Assembly (NCBI GenBank): GCA_026214975.1
Contig: CM047805.1
Span: 6,076,001-6,140,000 of the forward strand
DNA from: Gentiana macrophylla
Taxonomy: Eukaryota > Streptophyta > Magnoliopsida > Gentianales > Gentianaceae
Reading direction: 5' to 3'
Length of the DNA stretch: 64,000 nucleotides
Shown: in pieces, positions 49,896 through 62,132 of the stretch
Position numbering within the stretch: position 1 is the first letter of the stretch
Layout of the letters: every line of letters begins with the position of its first letter
Position numbers and translations under genes: made by a program
The notes under the pieces: model-generated
Database searches by the model: none
What the model was told of the DNA's origin: nothing
What the model saw: the letters and a program-made list of their open reading frames with translations, nothing else

Positions 49896-51611
49896 TGAAG
49901 GATGCATGTTCTTAGATCTAAACGAATTAGATCTATGCGCAGCGGATGGATCAAGATTTATATATTACAATACATAAATAAAGGATTTAATAACTACAAG
50001 GGGGTTAAGATCATGTTACCAATAGTAGGAAGAGAGGCCAAGATCTTCCGATGTGTTCTCCAAACGGCGGTTGGTGGACACCCTTCTTGATACACGAACC
50101 TCCTCGATATGCAACACCAAGAAAAACTTGTAGTTTTTCTTCTTCTAAAACCCTAGATAAGAAAACTAATTTTTTTTCTCTCTTTTTAAGTGTGTAGGTC
50201 GAAATTCTCATTCACCATTACACTTGGAATAACTCTCCTTTTATAGGAGAGTAAATCCTTGGTCTCCAAGTTTTAATTAATTAAATAAATAATTAATTAA
50301 ACAAAATAAAAGAATATTTTCCTTAATGACTAATTGTGACATGTATCGACCAATAGGAAATCAAATAACAAGTCATCCAACCAATCATATAACAAGAATA
50401 TCTTTTATTTTCCATAACACAAGAAAATTAATTCTTGTGTTAATTAGAGACCTTAGGCGCCACTTTTTAGGGTTTAGAAGCCCACATAAAATGTCTTTTA
50501 TGTGTATTATATTATTTAGTCCAACTAAATAATATCCATGCATATCAATTATTTAGCCCAGCCAATTAATTATCACTGAGGCCCAAATAACAAGATTATT
50601 AGTCCGAATTACATAAGCCACATCGGGGACCATGGACCTATAACCAGTAGCTCCAATAATTAATTATTCATCGAACATAATAAGTACATTAATTATTAAT
50701 TCCGGGATTACGCCACCATAAACCCGAAACTGAACTCTACCGATTATAGATGTATACTTATACTCAACCCATAGAGTGAATAAGCGTCCATTGATATAAT
50801 TACTACATACGGATTAACCCTCCATAGACTGTCCATTCTGAGTGGGAAGTCTCCGTGAACCCGACTCAGAATATCTTATCCTTATTTACCATTTACCCCT
50901 TGATGATCAATTAGTTCACATATCGACTAGTGATCAATTAGTCTAATATGAACTCCGGGATCGATCACTTTCTTAGGGCTAACAAATAAAGGATCTGTCT
51001 CTTTACTTCCCCGAAGGAAGGAATGGATTCCATGTCTGTGAAAATCGAACTACTCACTCATCATCGGAGATAGTGCCAATGAGAAGTGGCTTGGAACACA
51101 TATTTAAGTGAACCGTAACTAACACATCAAACACTACCCGGGACAAGCAAAGCACTCGTGATCACCTCGGGATTAAGGTTGATCCATATATGATCATCTA
51201 ATGATTTAATAAGATTCCTCGATTACGGAATTATACCGAGAAATACTGATTAAATCGGTCCAGTCCAAGATGAATGCCATCATATATAAATGCCCCACGT
51301 AGGTACCCTCTACCGATAGTCGGATAAGACTATCACACCCTAAGGTGTTTAGGCGCATTATTGGTGTTTTAATCAAGAGACCCTAAACTCGATTAAGTTC
51401 ACTACGGACTAATGATTTAAGCATATCTCCACTAACTCAATCCTCACGTGTAATCCATACACCGAGTTAAGTGGTTACATGAGATATACTTAGGGTTTGC
51501 AGCAGTGTATTACTTTACAAGCACACAGCAAGTAACTAAGGTGAGATAAATTCTGTCATCCATTATTAAAAAACAATTACACAAATTGTCTTTCGGTCAC
51601 TACACCTAACA
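49896..51611 (-). repeat. LARD2 left (3') LTR
   Basis: 1716 bp, tgaaggatgc to cctaaca. The minus-strand TATA cctataaaagg (50237-50247) has ACTCTCC and GGAGAGT arms. Confidence 0.9.
50235..50251 (-). promoter_or_regulatory. LARD2 LTR TATA box in an inverted repeat
   Basis: The minus strand reads actctcctataaaaggagag; seven-base arms enclose the TATA core. In the right LTR, which should drive transcription, the same site reads ccaataaaagg (near 57420). Confidence 0.65.
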
Positions 51612-51624
51612 ATCTCCCACTTGT
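51612..51624 (-). other. LARD2 polypurine tract (reverse complement)
   Basis: The sequence atctcccacttgt follows the LTR end, as in LARD1. Confidence 0.75.
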
Positions 51625-54600
51625 ACGAAATGACAAGCAATGATTGTTTTTAGAGCACACCCTTTCTCATCTTACTCACAACACTCTCCCACTTGCTCTA
51701 AAAGCGGATGAGACATATCCATCAATGCCGTACCCTCCAAGCACTCGACTTGGTACACTGATTAGTTAGGTTGTCGACTCGAGACGATCTTTAGGATTGA
51801 AACGTTGTCGGTCCTTCCAATCAGGCGGTACTCTCTCTCAATATGCTTTTGACTTCTTGTGACCGAGAAGATCCTTCTAAGCTATCTCTTCACAGTTTTC
51901 ACAATGATGTGATATCGGCTTATCAGACCTGGAATTACTCCCAGACCAAAAAGGAAATTCTAAGCACTATGAGTAAACACTGAGCCCGAGATCAACTTAA
52001 TGATCATCCTTAATCTGACTACAAGTCAGAATCAGTGTAGTCAACCATATTCAAGTTTGCACCTGAATATACAAGCATATGATTTCTCGTTATCTAAAGA
52101 TACTTGAGGACGTACTAAAACACTACTTATTGCTCGAATCCAAGATTCGATTACTATTGACTTGTGATAACCTGACTTGCCATTATCCAAGAGAGACTTT
52201 ATCCCATTTTCTCTTTATCCGAAGATTTAGAGAATCATTCTTGAGAGGTAGGGTAGGACTACTCTCGATGAATGTTGCATACTTATATGCATGATCGTCT
52301 TATTCAATAAGATAGGTGGGATAGCCAATGACTCATTCTCGTGAATTTGACCGAATCAGATTCTTAGAATATAGTCCAATTCTCTCATCCAGAGAATCTT
52401 GGCCTGTCAGTTTCCGACTTCAGATAGCACACACATGTTGTTTCCAACTGTTTCAATGTTATAATTCATGAACACTAATACTACTATTTTACCAATATTG
52501 ATACCCAGTCTACAAAAGACTTATCAATATTCTGGTCAAGTCCATATATTTTAAAACATGCGACTTTTAATGACTGAGAGGTTCTCTTACATCCACAAAA
52601 GACATAAGTCCCAGCAGTCAACCTGCCATTTGTTCTAACCAAGACCCTTCGTTCGAATGAATCAGGACTGCTGTTTACGGCAAGAAAGTCTCGGGGAATC
52701 ACCCCTATTTTCTACTTTCTAACGAAATCTAGCAAGACCGAGTGGTGAGAGAGTTCAAGGTCCAGTTAACTCTCTCCTTTTAGGAATCACCCTAGACCAC
52801 TCGGACTTTGTCTTTGAAAGTAAAACTTTCTTATTCATTCGACTCTTTTCGGCGTAGGACCAATTACTCCCACTGGGCCTGAGACACTCAGGTGGTTCTA
52901 CAAGAGGCTGAACAGAACTGGAGTATCAAAACTCCATTTACAGGGTTAAGGCTTTCAAACGAACCTCTACGATCAGAATCCTATACAGCCCACCAAGAGC
53001 CACAGGTTATCAATCACCCCAGCAGACTGTAAAGTCCACAAAACAAAACCAAAATGGTTCAATTGTTAAACCATACTCCCATTGTGTTTTGGGTGGATTG
53101 ACATAGTATTTATCAGTGTAATCACCAACAACCGATGTTGGACGTGGTCTGATTAAATTAGATAGTAACTACCTTTGTGTAACCGTACTCCAAGGTTTAA
53201 GGCTGTTACTTATAGATTCTATCAGAAGCCTTGTGACAGTTGAACTGTCACATTCTGATCTCAAGAATCTTATAACCAACATTCACTCGTCTCATTAAGG
53301 CATTTCACGAACAGTCAAAATCTGAACGTATGCGCAAAATCTCCAGTCCTACCTTCAAGCATTAAATGCTAAATGCCTACATTTACGGAAGTGGTGTGAA
53401 CCGAAGTCACTCCTTATCCATAAATTCACTAGCATCTTCTGGGTAGAGTTCTCGGTTTACATAATAATTGTTAACCGATATTTTGCAACCAATTATCTTA
53501 ATCGAGTTTAGCAGTGTATTGTAGTACATCAATAACTATATAGGGCAAGTCTATGGTTTCTTTTTCAGTGAGAAACATTCCACTAGAGGAAGCGGTGAGC
53601 ATCAGTCCCAAGACTATGCTATAGCCTATTTATGAGCATGGAATACTCTATTCTCTGCTAAAATCAGAGACGACTCCTCGTATTCTTTTGATAAACTAAA
53701 TCGCGTTTCGAGTAGTCATTAGACAAAATGTCACCACTCAAAAACTCCCACTAGCTTGTGTCTCTCACTAGACCTCGAAGGTCATGATGAACAAGCTATG
53801 TTACCCCTTCAAATCTATTACCCTCTCCCGATTGAAAGGAAACTTAGTCATTGTTATTTTGAGATAGTGTTCCTAGACTGGGAGATATGAATCACCCTTA
53901 GCCAGTCGTCAGGTCTTATCTCTAGGATCTATGCACTAATTAATAGATATTGAAGGGTCGTTTATCTTAATACGGAAACCTTTTACCTTTAATAGTTTTA
54001 GATGTGTTACACATACATATTCAGCTTTTCTTAGTGGTTCTGTCTTTATCAAACAAAAGTCCGAGTCACAGATTCGTACTACAAATGTCATCTTCACTTT
54101 GTTTAAGGCAACTGTAGTATCGAGATGAAAGTGAATCCATTTGTTTCAACGAATCTCTAAACATAAAAATAAATTTTTTTGTGATATTCAAGGTTAGAAT
54201 CCGAAATTCATTTCCTTATATCACTCCCACTATTATAGCTGAAATAACTGCCCGTTGTCTACTTTCTTAATTGTTAATGCACAGCTTCCTTGTTCTTTCA
54301 AAGAACTAAGCTACCGAGTCAAGTTACTCGGTTTAAGAAAGTCGCTAAGGATTCATTGGTTAAGTGATCCGAAATCACTTTTCTTATCCTATACTTTCTG
54401 TAATTAATTTTTCGGATTAGCCTCAAAACTTTATTTAAGATGATTAACACTTATAGACATTCTTTCCCATTCTCAACTTTCCTTAAAAGGAAATAGTCTT
54501 GAACTAGCAGTTCAATTGAGTAGACACTACTCGTGAACTGTAGGATGTCTAATGAAAGCGTTACCCAGTGGGACTAATTTTCTAATAAATTAGAAAAACA

Positions 54601-57065
54601 ACAGATAAAAGCTCCCACTAGTTTATCGGTTCCAAATACCATCTAACTAGCGACACTTTAATTTATGATTCTCTACTTTTTCTATTAGAAAATTTCTCGT
54701 GTAGACACTACACAATTAAAATTCACTAGAAGAATTTTATCGTCCCAATCATCTTTCAAACTAACTATGGTTGTCTCTCATTAAACATGAGTGACAGCAG
54801 TGACATACTTATTTACGTCACTTAAGTCTTGATGGCTCAAAAAAAATATCTCTTCCGAAAAATTAATCGCATGTAAGATCAATAAGTACAACATTCTAGT
54901 TGCTTGCCACTTTTTAACGAAGTCATTACTAGTCAATTTTACACTAGCAGTCTAGCACCCTAGAGAGATATATAAATAGTTTTAAATAAAATTGACAGAA
55001 AATAAATCCAAATCATACACTACTAATAAATTTTAGGAACATAAACTAAGTACTTATAGTCTATCCTACCGTTCCAAGGATTTCATCTAATGCCTCAGTG
55101 CCGCCTTAGGGTAGGTCAAAAATGTTTCGATTAATATTGAAGATCAGATTGAGAATCGAACATCTCATTTGTGATCGTCAATCACCTTTCCTTTTTCAGC
55201 CAAGGTATTACCAAAATACCCTTTATGAGCGTGACCTACTGTTTTAGATTTTTAGGTAGACCCCGAGTATGCCGCCTTAGGGTCGGTCAGTGACCCGACG
55301 AGTACCCAAAATCCTATCCTTTCGGAGACCAAGCCTTGAATTTTGATAGCGGTGAAGGCCTTCCTTAGGGGGGCTGAAATCAAAGCCTGCACGAGGCGTC
55401 ACCATTCTCTCACGTTGCTTGTGTCAACAGTAGAGGCCATGGGGTCGGCTGTCGCCTCTCCCGCTCCCACTCAATATTTTGAAAAAGTGGTGGGTTTACT
55501 GATCATGTTTTTGGACTTGATGTTACATTAAGGAACAATAAATCACAGGCCCGAATGTTGTCGGTTATGTGGGCTAGCCCACCCGACCTATTCGTTAGAA
55601 CATGTGTGGCCGTCGGACGGATCAAGGATAGAGGAGCACCGTTGAGCCATAGTGGCTCTTTGGATGGCTCAGCATTGCAAGACCCCCATGCAAACGCCAC
55701 ACGTGGAGGATGACGTCGATTGAACCGTAGCTACTGTTGACCACCCAACCGTGGTTAAACCACTTTCGAACCTGTTTGCCCGTGATTATCCAATCCTTAA
55801 ACATCAAACTTTCACGTAGACACTACGGAACAAAAACGTAATCTCGTCTAGGTTAGGTGGAATTCACTGAGAATCCTACACCTTAACCACGAGGTTTCAG
55901 GATTTTACTCCTTATGCTTTCGCAGAGTGGGATTCACCGAGAATCCATCACTCAACCTCGACGATTGAAAAAACCCGTGTTCCTCGGTTTTTACCCTAAT
56001 TAGTTTCTAATTATTATCAAACAATTAATTAAAACTAATTGCGTGTTTTATACATGCCTAACTAATTCCTCGAATTAATTTCTATATGTATGCATATGGA
56101 GTGGAATTCATGATATAATGCATGTCATGGCAATTTTCCGGTTCTACACATACAATCTAAACATGTATACTAGTGCGGAAAATAAACACCGAGATGGACC
56201 GTTGGCACCCCCGTATCTAAACTATTAGAAAAAAAATAACCAAACCCTAACTGGGGTTTACTAATTTCTAACAAAATCTGCAGCTGTTCAAATTCTTCCA
56301 TGATCGGGAAACCAAACGAACTCGGATCGCGATGAAACTTTCCAGATCTGTTCCACACTCCTTGGGCTTCATTATGGACGGTTGGATCGGAGCTTTGACT
56401 TGTCAATCTTCTCCAGTGAGCCGCCCAACTTGCTGCTGAATCTGACATTTACAACAGCGCATCAATGACTTCCCGAGGCCGATTGGGAATCGAGATGAAT
56501 CCCGATCGACCTGAAATTTTTATCCCTCGTCCAAAACTCCATATTTTTCGATCTGACAGGTTGGATTTGCGTTTCAACGGTCCAAACTCTCCCATAAATT
56601 CGAGGAAGTCACAGATAGGGTTTCTGTGAATCCTGCGTTTTTCTGTTACAGCAGCTTCTTTGCAGCAACTAACGGATATCAAAGCAGACTCCGATCGACG
56701 CCAAATTTTGTGGAATTTTTCATCATCTTCCAATATTGATTCTAACCGTAGGGATCGTCGTTTCAACGGCTCGATCAATGGTAAATCGAAATAACTAAAC
56801 AGCTACTAAACAGATCTATTTTCTGGAAATTAAAATTGCAATAAAATAAATTACATAATTTCCTATACTCATAACGAATTTTCATCGTTCATATGAGTTT
56901 ACAATAGATCTAACGGGTAAACTTTGCCAACCCCCAATCCATCTCTTCAACCATAGCAATTAATCATTATCAATGCATAAAACAATAAATAAAATTTACC
57001 TACATGCAATTCCATTCCTTTAAATCGTTTAATTATGATTATGACTATATAAATCGTGGAACCTT
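51625..57065 (-). other. LARD2 interior, non-coding
   Basis: No retroelement domain is seen on either strand. Collinear segments shared with LARD1 include the ctcccacttgctc region (about 51690), aatcacccctatttt (about 52698), the ctcccactgggcctga region (about 52870), ctcccactagcttgtg (about 53745), gctcccactagtttatc (54609) and gtgccgccttagggtagg (about 55100). The 56170-56780 stretch has two minus-strand frames of about 100 codons without recognised similarity. Confidence 0.65.
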
Positions 57066-57077
57066 GCTTTGATACCA
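57066..57077 (-). other. LARD2 primer binding site (reverse complement)
   Basis: gctttgatacca on the plus strand is tggtatcaaagc on the minus strand, two bases from the right LTR. It is a Met-tRNA-type site differing from that of LARD1 by a few bases. Confidence 0.8.
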
Positions 57078-57079
57078 CA

Positions 57080-58797
57080 TGAAGGATGCAGGTTATTAGA
57101 TCTAAACGAATTAGATCTATGCGCAGCGGATGGATCAGGATTTATATATTACAATACATAAATAAAGGATTTAACAACTACAAGGGGGTTAAGATCATGT
57201 TACCAATAGTAGGAAGAGAGGCCAAGATCTTCCGATGTGTTCTCCAAACGGCGGTTGGTAGACACCCTTCTTGATACACGAACTTCCTCGATATGCAACA
57301 CCAAGAAAAACTTGTAGTTTTTCTTCTTCTAAAACCCTAGATAAGAAAACTAATTTTTTTCTCTCTTTTTAAGTGTGTAGGTCGAAATTCTCATTCACCA
57401 TTACACTTGGAATAACTCTCCTTTTATTGGAGAGTAAATCCTTGGTCTCCAAGTTTTAATTAATTAAATAAATAAATAATTAAACAAAATAAAAGAATAT
57501 TTTCCTTAATGACTAATTGTGACATGTATCGACCAATAGGAAATCAAATAACAAGTCATCCAACCAATCATATAACAAGAATATCTTTTATTTTTCATAA
57601 CACAAGAAAATTAATTCTTGTGTTAATTAGAGACCTTAGGCGCCACTTTTTAGGGTTTAGAAGCCCACATAAAATGTCTTTTATGTGTATTATATTATTT
57701 AGTCCAACTAAATAATATCCATGAATATCAATTAATTAGCCCAGCCAATTAATTATCACTGAGGCCCAAATAACAAGATTATTAGTCCGAATTACGTAAG
57801 CCACATCGGGGACCTTGGACCTATAACCGAGTAGCTCCAATAATTAATTATTCATCGAATGAATAAGTACATTAATTATTAATTCCGGAATTACGCCACC
57901 ATAAACCCAAATCGAACTCTACCGATTATAGATGTATACTTATACTCAACCCATGTAGAGTGAATAAAGCGTCCATTGATATAATCACTACATATGTATT
58001 AACCTTCCATAGATCGCCCATTACAGAGGGAAGTCTCCGTGAACCCGACTCGTAATATCTTATCCTTATTTACCATTAACCCCCTGATGATCAATTAGTT
58101 CACATATCTGACTAGTGATCAATTAGTCTAATATGAACTCCCGGGATCGATCACTTTCTTAGGGCTAACAAATAAGGGGACTGTCTCTCTACTTCCCGCA
58201 GGAAGGAATGGATTCCATGTCTGTGAAAATCAGAACTACTCACTCATCTGGAGATAGTGCCAATGAGAAGTGGCTTGGAACACATCTTTAAGTGAACCGT
58301 AACTAACACATCAAACACTACCCGGGACAAGCAAAGACTCGTGATCACCTCAGGATTAAGGTTGATCCATATATGATCATCTAATGATTTAATAAGATTC
58401 CTCGATTACGGAATTATACCGAGAAATACAGATTAAATCGGTCCAGTCCTATATGAATGCCATCATATATAAATGCCCCACGTAGGTACCCTCTACCGGT
58501 AGTCCGGATAAGACCATCACACCCTAAGGTGTTCTGGGCGGATTATTGGTGTTTTAATCAAGAGACCCTAAACTCTGATTAAATTCACCACGGACTAACA
58601 GTTTAAGCATATCTCCACTAACTCAATCCTCATATGTAATCCATACACTGAGTTAAGTGGTTACATACACATATACTTAGGGTTTGCAGCAGTGTATTAC
58701 TTTACAAGCACACAACAAGTAACTAAGGTGAGATAAATTCTGTCATCCATTATTAAAAACAATTACACAAATTGTCTTTTGGGCACTACACCTAACA
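57080..58797 (-). repeat. LARD2 right (5') LTR
   Basis: 1718 bp, tgaaggatgc to cacctaaca, followed by GATAC. Its TATA core is altered relative to the left LTR. Confidence 0.9.
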
Positions 58798-58802
58798 GAT
58801 AC

Positions 58803-59424
58803 TACTTGGATGCTACTTCTTTTGTCTTTTAGAAATGTTGTGTTGCATTTGGTTTGTGATATACCAGTATGATCAGGTTTTTTTGTTTTGAAACTTCTTG
58901 GCTCTTAATTTCTTTGAATTTGTATTCCCCTAGTATTGCTTGGCTATCTGTGCTTGGCTCATTGTTTAGCGATAGTTGTTTCTTGGGTGAGGTCGATAGT
59001 TTAGAGTTGAAATTTCTATCCTAGGCACTTTGGCCTGCGTCATCTGTTTTTGGCATAAGCCATTAGTTTTAACGGCCTTGGTGTACGCCAGTGTTCATTG
59101 ACGCACGCCATCTCACTTTAGTACACCTCACTCAAAAACGACAAGTTTGGCGTGCGTCAGAACCCTTTTGATGCGAGCCAACTGACTTGACTCCTAGCAA
59201 TCACACCACTGCCACCACAGAACCCTAGCAGTCAGCTTTTGTCGTCATGACGCACGCCAATACCTGTTTGGCGTGCGTCATTTCAACATTTTCTACCACT
59301 GACAAGTCCTATCAAACTCTATTTTTCAACCATATAACCCCCTCCTAATCAAATTTCATTCATCATCATATTTTCTTTTCCCCTCTATACTCTCTGCCCC
59401 TCCTTTTATTCTACCACCTTCATC
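58803..59424 (+). other. Sequence after LARD2, with a GGCGYGCGYCA motif cluster
   Basis: The first part continues the PF20167 host sequence interrupted at 49895. From about 59030 to 59290 the motif appears in both orientations: gcctgcgtca, gtgtacgcca, gacgcacgcc, ggcgtgcgtca, and again gacgcacgcc and ggcgtgcgtca. It precedes a second PF20167 gene and may be its leader. Confidence 0.55.
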
Positions 59425-60266
59425 ATGTCTTCTCCTCTGGAAGACCATCCCGTTCTGTTCTTTGACGTGGCTGGGGCAGACGTAATTCACAACTTCATTG
59501 AGTTTTTCACCGCCGCCCTATTGTGTTTGAGCGGGGTTTGAACACCAAGAAGCTTGAGGAGTATTCCAAGTATCATATAGAGTGGGGAGGCTGGAATTGT
59601 TTGGTTGCACCACCTCGTGGGCGCATAAACGAGACTGTGGTTCGCGAGTTTTTTGCAATGTTGTCCACTGCTTTAGAAAAAAGGTATGTCTCATCTGTTT
59701 TGGTTCATGGGGTTGAGGTACCCTTCCATTGGATGGATATCAATAATGTTTTTCATCTCTCTTCCACTACCATTGCACCCTACCACCACTATGAGGACCA
59801 GTCGAATCTCTCCAACATTGGTAGTTTCATTGCACATCTCTCTATTGCCACTACTGCTCTTCTTCCGGGAAGGGAAGGGCCCCATGTGGACTATTCAGTA
59901 TCAGCTCTTTCTCCAGATATATGGGCATGGAAATGTTTTGTTAATAACCGCATTCTCCCCCGTGATAATTTTGAGGTGCTGACCGGAAATGAGATGCTCT
60001 TGCTTTTCGCCATCAAGCGCGGGGTGTACATTAACTGGGGTAAGCTGATCCATCATGCTGTATGGTCATATTCTCAGCCTACGTGTACCCTACCCTTCAT
60101 TCCTATTGCGTGGCTCATATCTCATCTTTGTACTCATGTCGCTCGAGTTCCCGCCTATTCCCAGGATGAGTTTTTCTTGAGTTTGCTTACACATTGTGGC
60201 CTTACTCCGAGGGATATGCCAAGTGCTCCTCCGTCTTCTGATGATTCTGCTTCTGATTTTGAGTAG
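59425..60266 (+). pseudogene. PF20167-like plant transposon protein of element G, nearly intact
   Basis: The likely ATG is 59425 (in catcatgtc). About 27 codons later a single frame change occurs around 59505-59515 beside a T run. From 59523 the 247-codon frame is open to TAG at 60264-60266. It carries VVREFFAMLS, VEVPFHWMDINNVF, MLLLFAIKRGVYINWGKLIH and FIPIAWLISHLCTHV, in the family order, and an acidic Ser/Asp tail. It is only distantly similar to the 13660/48131 gene, so it belongs to a different element. The frame change could be a sequencing error, in which case the gene would be intact. Its function is not known to me. Confidence 0.7.
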
Positions 60267-62118
60267 TTCTTCTCGTTGGTTCCTGGTTGTGTTTGGCTGG
60301 TTGGTTGTTGGTTGTGTTTTGATGGTTGGTTGTTGCTTTGGTTGATTCGATGTTTATCTTATTTTCTGTTATGCTGGTTTTTATGAATAATTGTTGCATG
60401 TTTCTATTTCAGAACAATGGTACGGCACCTCTCCTTTCATTTGAATAATGCTAAATAATTGGTTGATTGTTTGTTTGGTTGAGTTGGTTCATTTTGTTAT
60501 CATACACCCATACATAGCTATCTTTTTTTACCCCCTGCATGTTAACCCTCCCTTATTTTGAGTAACCTGCACAACTGACCCACACCAATGTGTTTTGGCA
60601 TGCATCATTCCATTATATTAGAGAATGGTGTGTGCCATTACCGCTTCTAGCATACGTCAGTTTTCCATGGTTCATCTCTGTATAGCAATAGTGATTTTTG
60701 CGTGCGCCATTTTTCCTTTGGCGTGCGCCATAACGCCTCATTTTGCACATATTTTGCACTACTTTTGAATATGGTTTTATCATGAATATTACTCACTTAA
60801 CATTGAGGACAATGGAAGCTTGTAAGTGGGGAGTGAGAGTACAGTTAGTCCAACAACGGGTAATGCCATTAATTGCTTGGGAAAAGCCTTAGCCTTGATG
60901 ATCTTCGAGAAATTAAGAGCTGTATAAACTATCTTTTGGCATGAATTATAATCCTGTAATTGATAAAGCGAGTATTCCAATAAAATGAGTAACTCTGATG
61001 GAACATAAGTAAATGTTATTCACTAATTTTGATGGTAGGATGATCCATTGTGCACGTATATTGTAATCTTTTGTTAACATACAACTTTTCATGAAATCGT
61101 GCATGCATACTCTTACTTGCAACTTGAACTTAAGAATGTTATTCTTTTGAGACGAAATAATAGGCACTTGGAATCGGAATATGGATGATGATTTTTTGCA
61201 TATCTTTGACTAGCCTATAGCCAAATGGCCTTCCCGAACATAAATTTTCCTTTCTGTCCCCATCTCAGCCTTGTAGAGTGGTGAGACCCCACTCGAGCTA
61301 GCCGTTCGTACTTAGCCTCATTATAATCCAACCCTTAGCCGAAATTTTGGTCTACATTCCTTTGGCCTCCCACAAGTGTAGTAAGAGTCAATTAATTTTA
61401 AGGGCGGTGGATGGGAACTAAGAGTTGGATAAGCTGTGTTGGCGCAAGTTGAGATGACATGTTCTTGAAGTATTGGTTTGGAACCCATTGGTGTTGGCAT
61501 TTATTTATAATAAAAAAACAGTTTTCCTTTACTATGTACATTTTCCATGAATTAAATAAAGGCTTATAACTAATCAAAACTCAAGTTAAAAAGAAGCATA
61601 AGAGATGTAAATACTTAGTCGTTGAATAATGAGTCATTGATGGCAATTTTGAAGCTCAGTTGTAAGATCCAAAGTAATGCAAGGGTGAGAAGTGACTAAT
61701 TCGGAAATCCGGTGTCAAGGAGAAGAAGGTGTGGATTCTGGCTATCTTGCCTTATTCTTTTGATTATCCTTTTATTCCCTTTCGGTTAGCCTACTACCCT
61801 AGCCTGAACATTACAAGCCGATTGGTCAACTACTTAATTCTGAGTGCCTAATTAGTGGAGATTGGTATCATTCCTAAGGTTAGGGTTGCATCTTCGAGTA
61901 AGGGTTGCATGATTTGATGATCCTTAGTTTAGTAACAAATCTGAGGAATTGCACACACGCACTCCACTACTTCTCTAGATCGGGGGGGAACATGTTCTTG
62001 TGATTTTGATCGGTTGCATCGTCTAATTGGATCCTCAATTCTTGATGTTACATGATTGTAATTTTGTGGCTCTAGATATAGCCTTGTTGCTCAAATTTCT
62101 CGAGGACAAGCAAAAGCT
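60267..62118 (+). other. Long 3' non-coding region of element G
   Basis: The sequence starts TG-rich (ggttggttg repeats to about 60350). It has cgtgcgccat motifs at 60590-60730, an internal gaggacaatggaagc plus gtaagtggggag near 60804-60832, and ccactcgagctagccgttcg near 61290. No credible gene on either strand. Confidence 0.5.
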
Positions 62119-62132
62119 AAGTGGGGAGTTGT
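62119..62132 (+). other. Polypurine tract of element G
   Basis: After ctcgaggacaagcaaaag the sequence aagtggggagttgt leads to tgatgtaagtcaac. Gaggacaag-aagtgtgggg is a common 3' signature of plant Gypsy derivatives. Confidence 0.55.

Larger units (their letters stand above)
49896..58797 (-). mobile_element. LARD2: complete coding-less LTR element with target duplication
   Basis: Two LTRs of 1716 and 1718 bp enclose a 5.47-kb interior without gag or pol. The primer site (reverse complement) is beside the right LTR and the polypurine tract (reverse complement) beside the left, so it runs on the minus strand. The GATAC duplication is exact. LTR and interior are recognisably related to LARD1 (shared gaacccgactcagaatatc, gatcaattagttcacat, and tactcccactgggcctga), but well diverged. 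It is the best-preserved complete element in the window. Confidence 0.92.

Noticed and set aside
56170..56778. Two minus-strand frames of 92 and 109 codons in LARD2
   Set aside because: They lie on the element strand just inside the primer site, where gag could be, but show no gag motif and are separated by a stop; too weak to call.
59686..59982. 98-codon frame overlapping the PF20167 gene of element G
   Set aside because: Shadow of the real frame in another phase.
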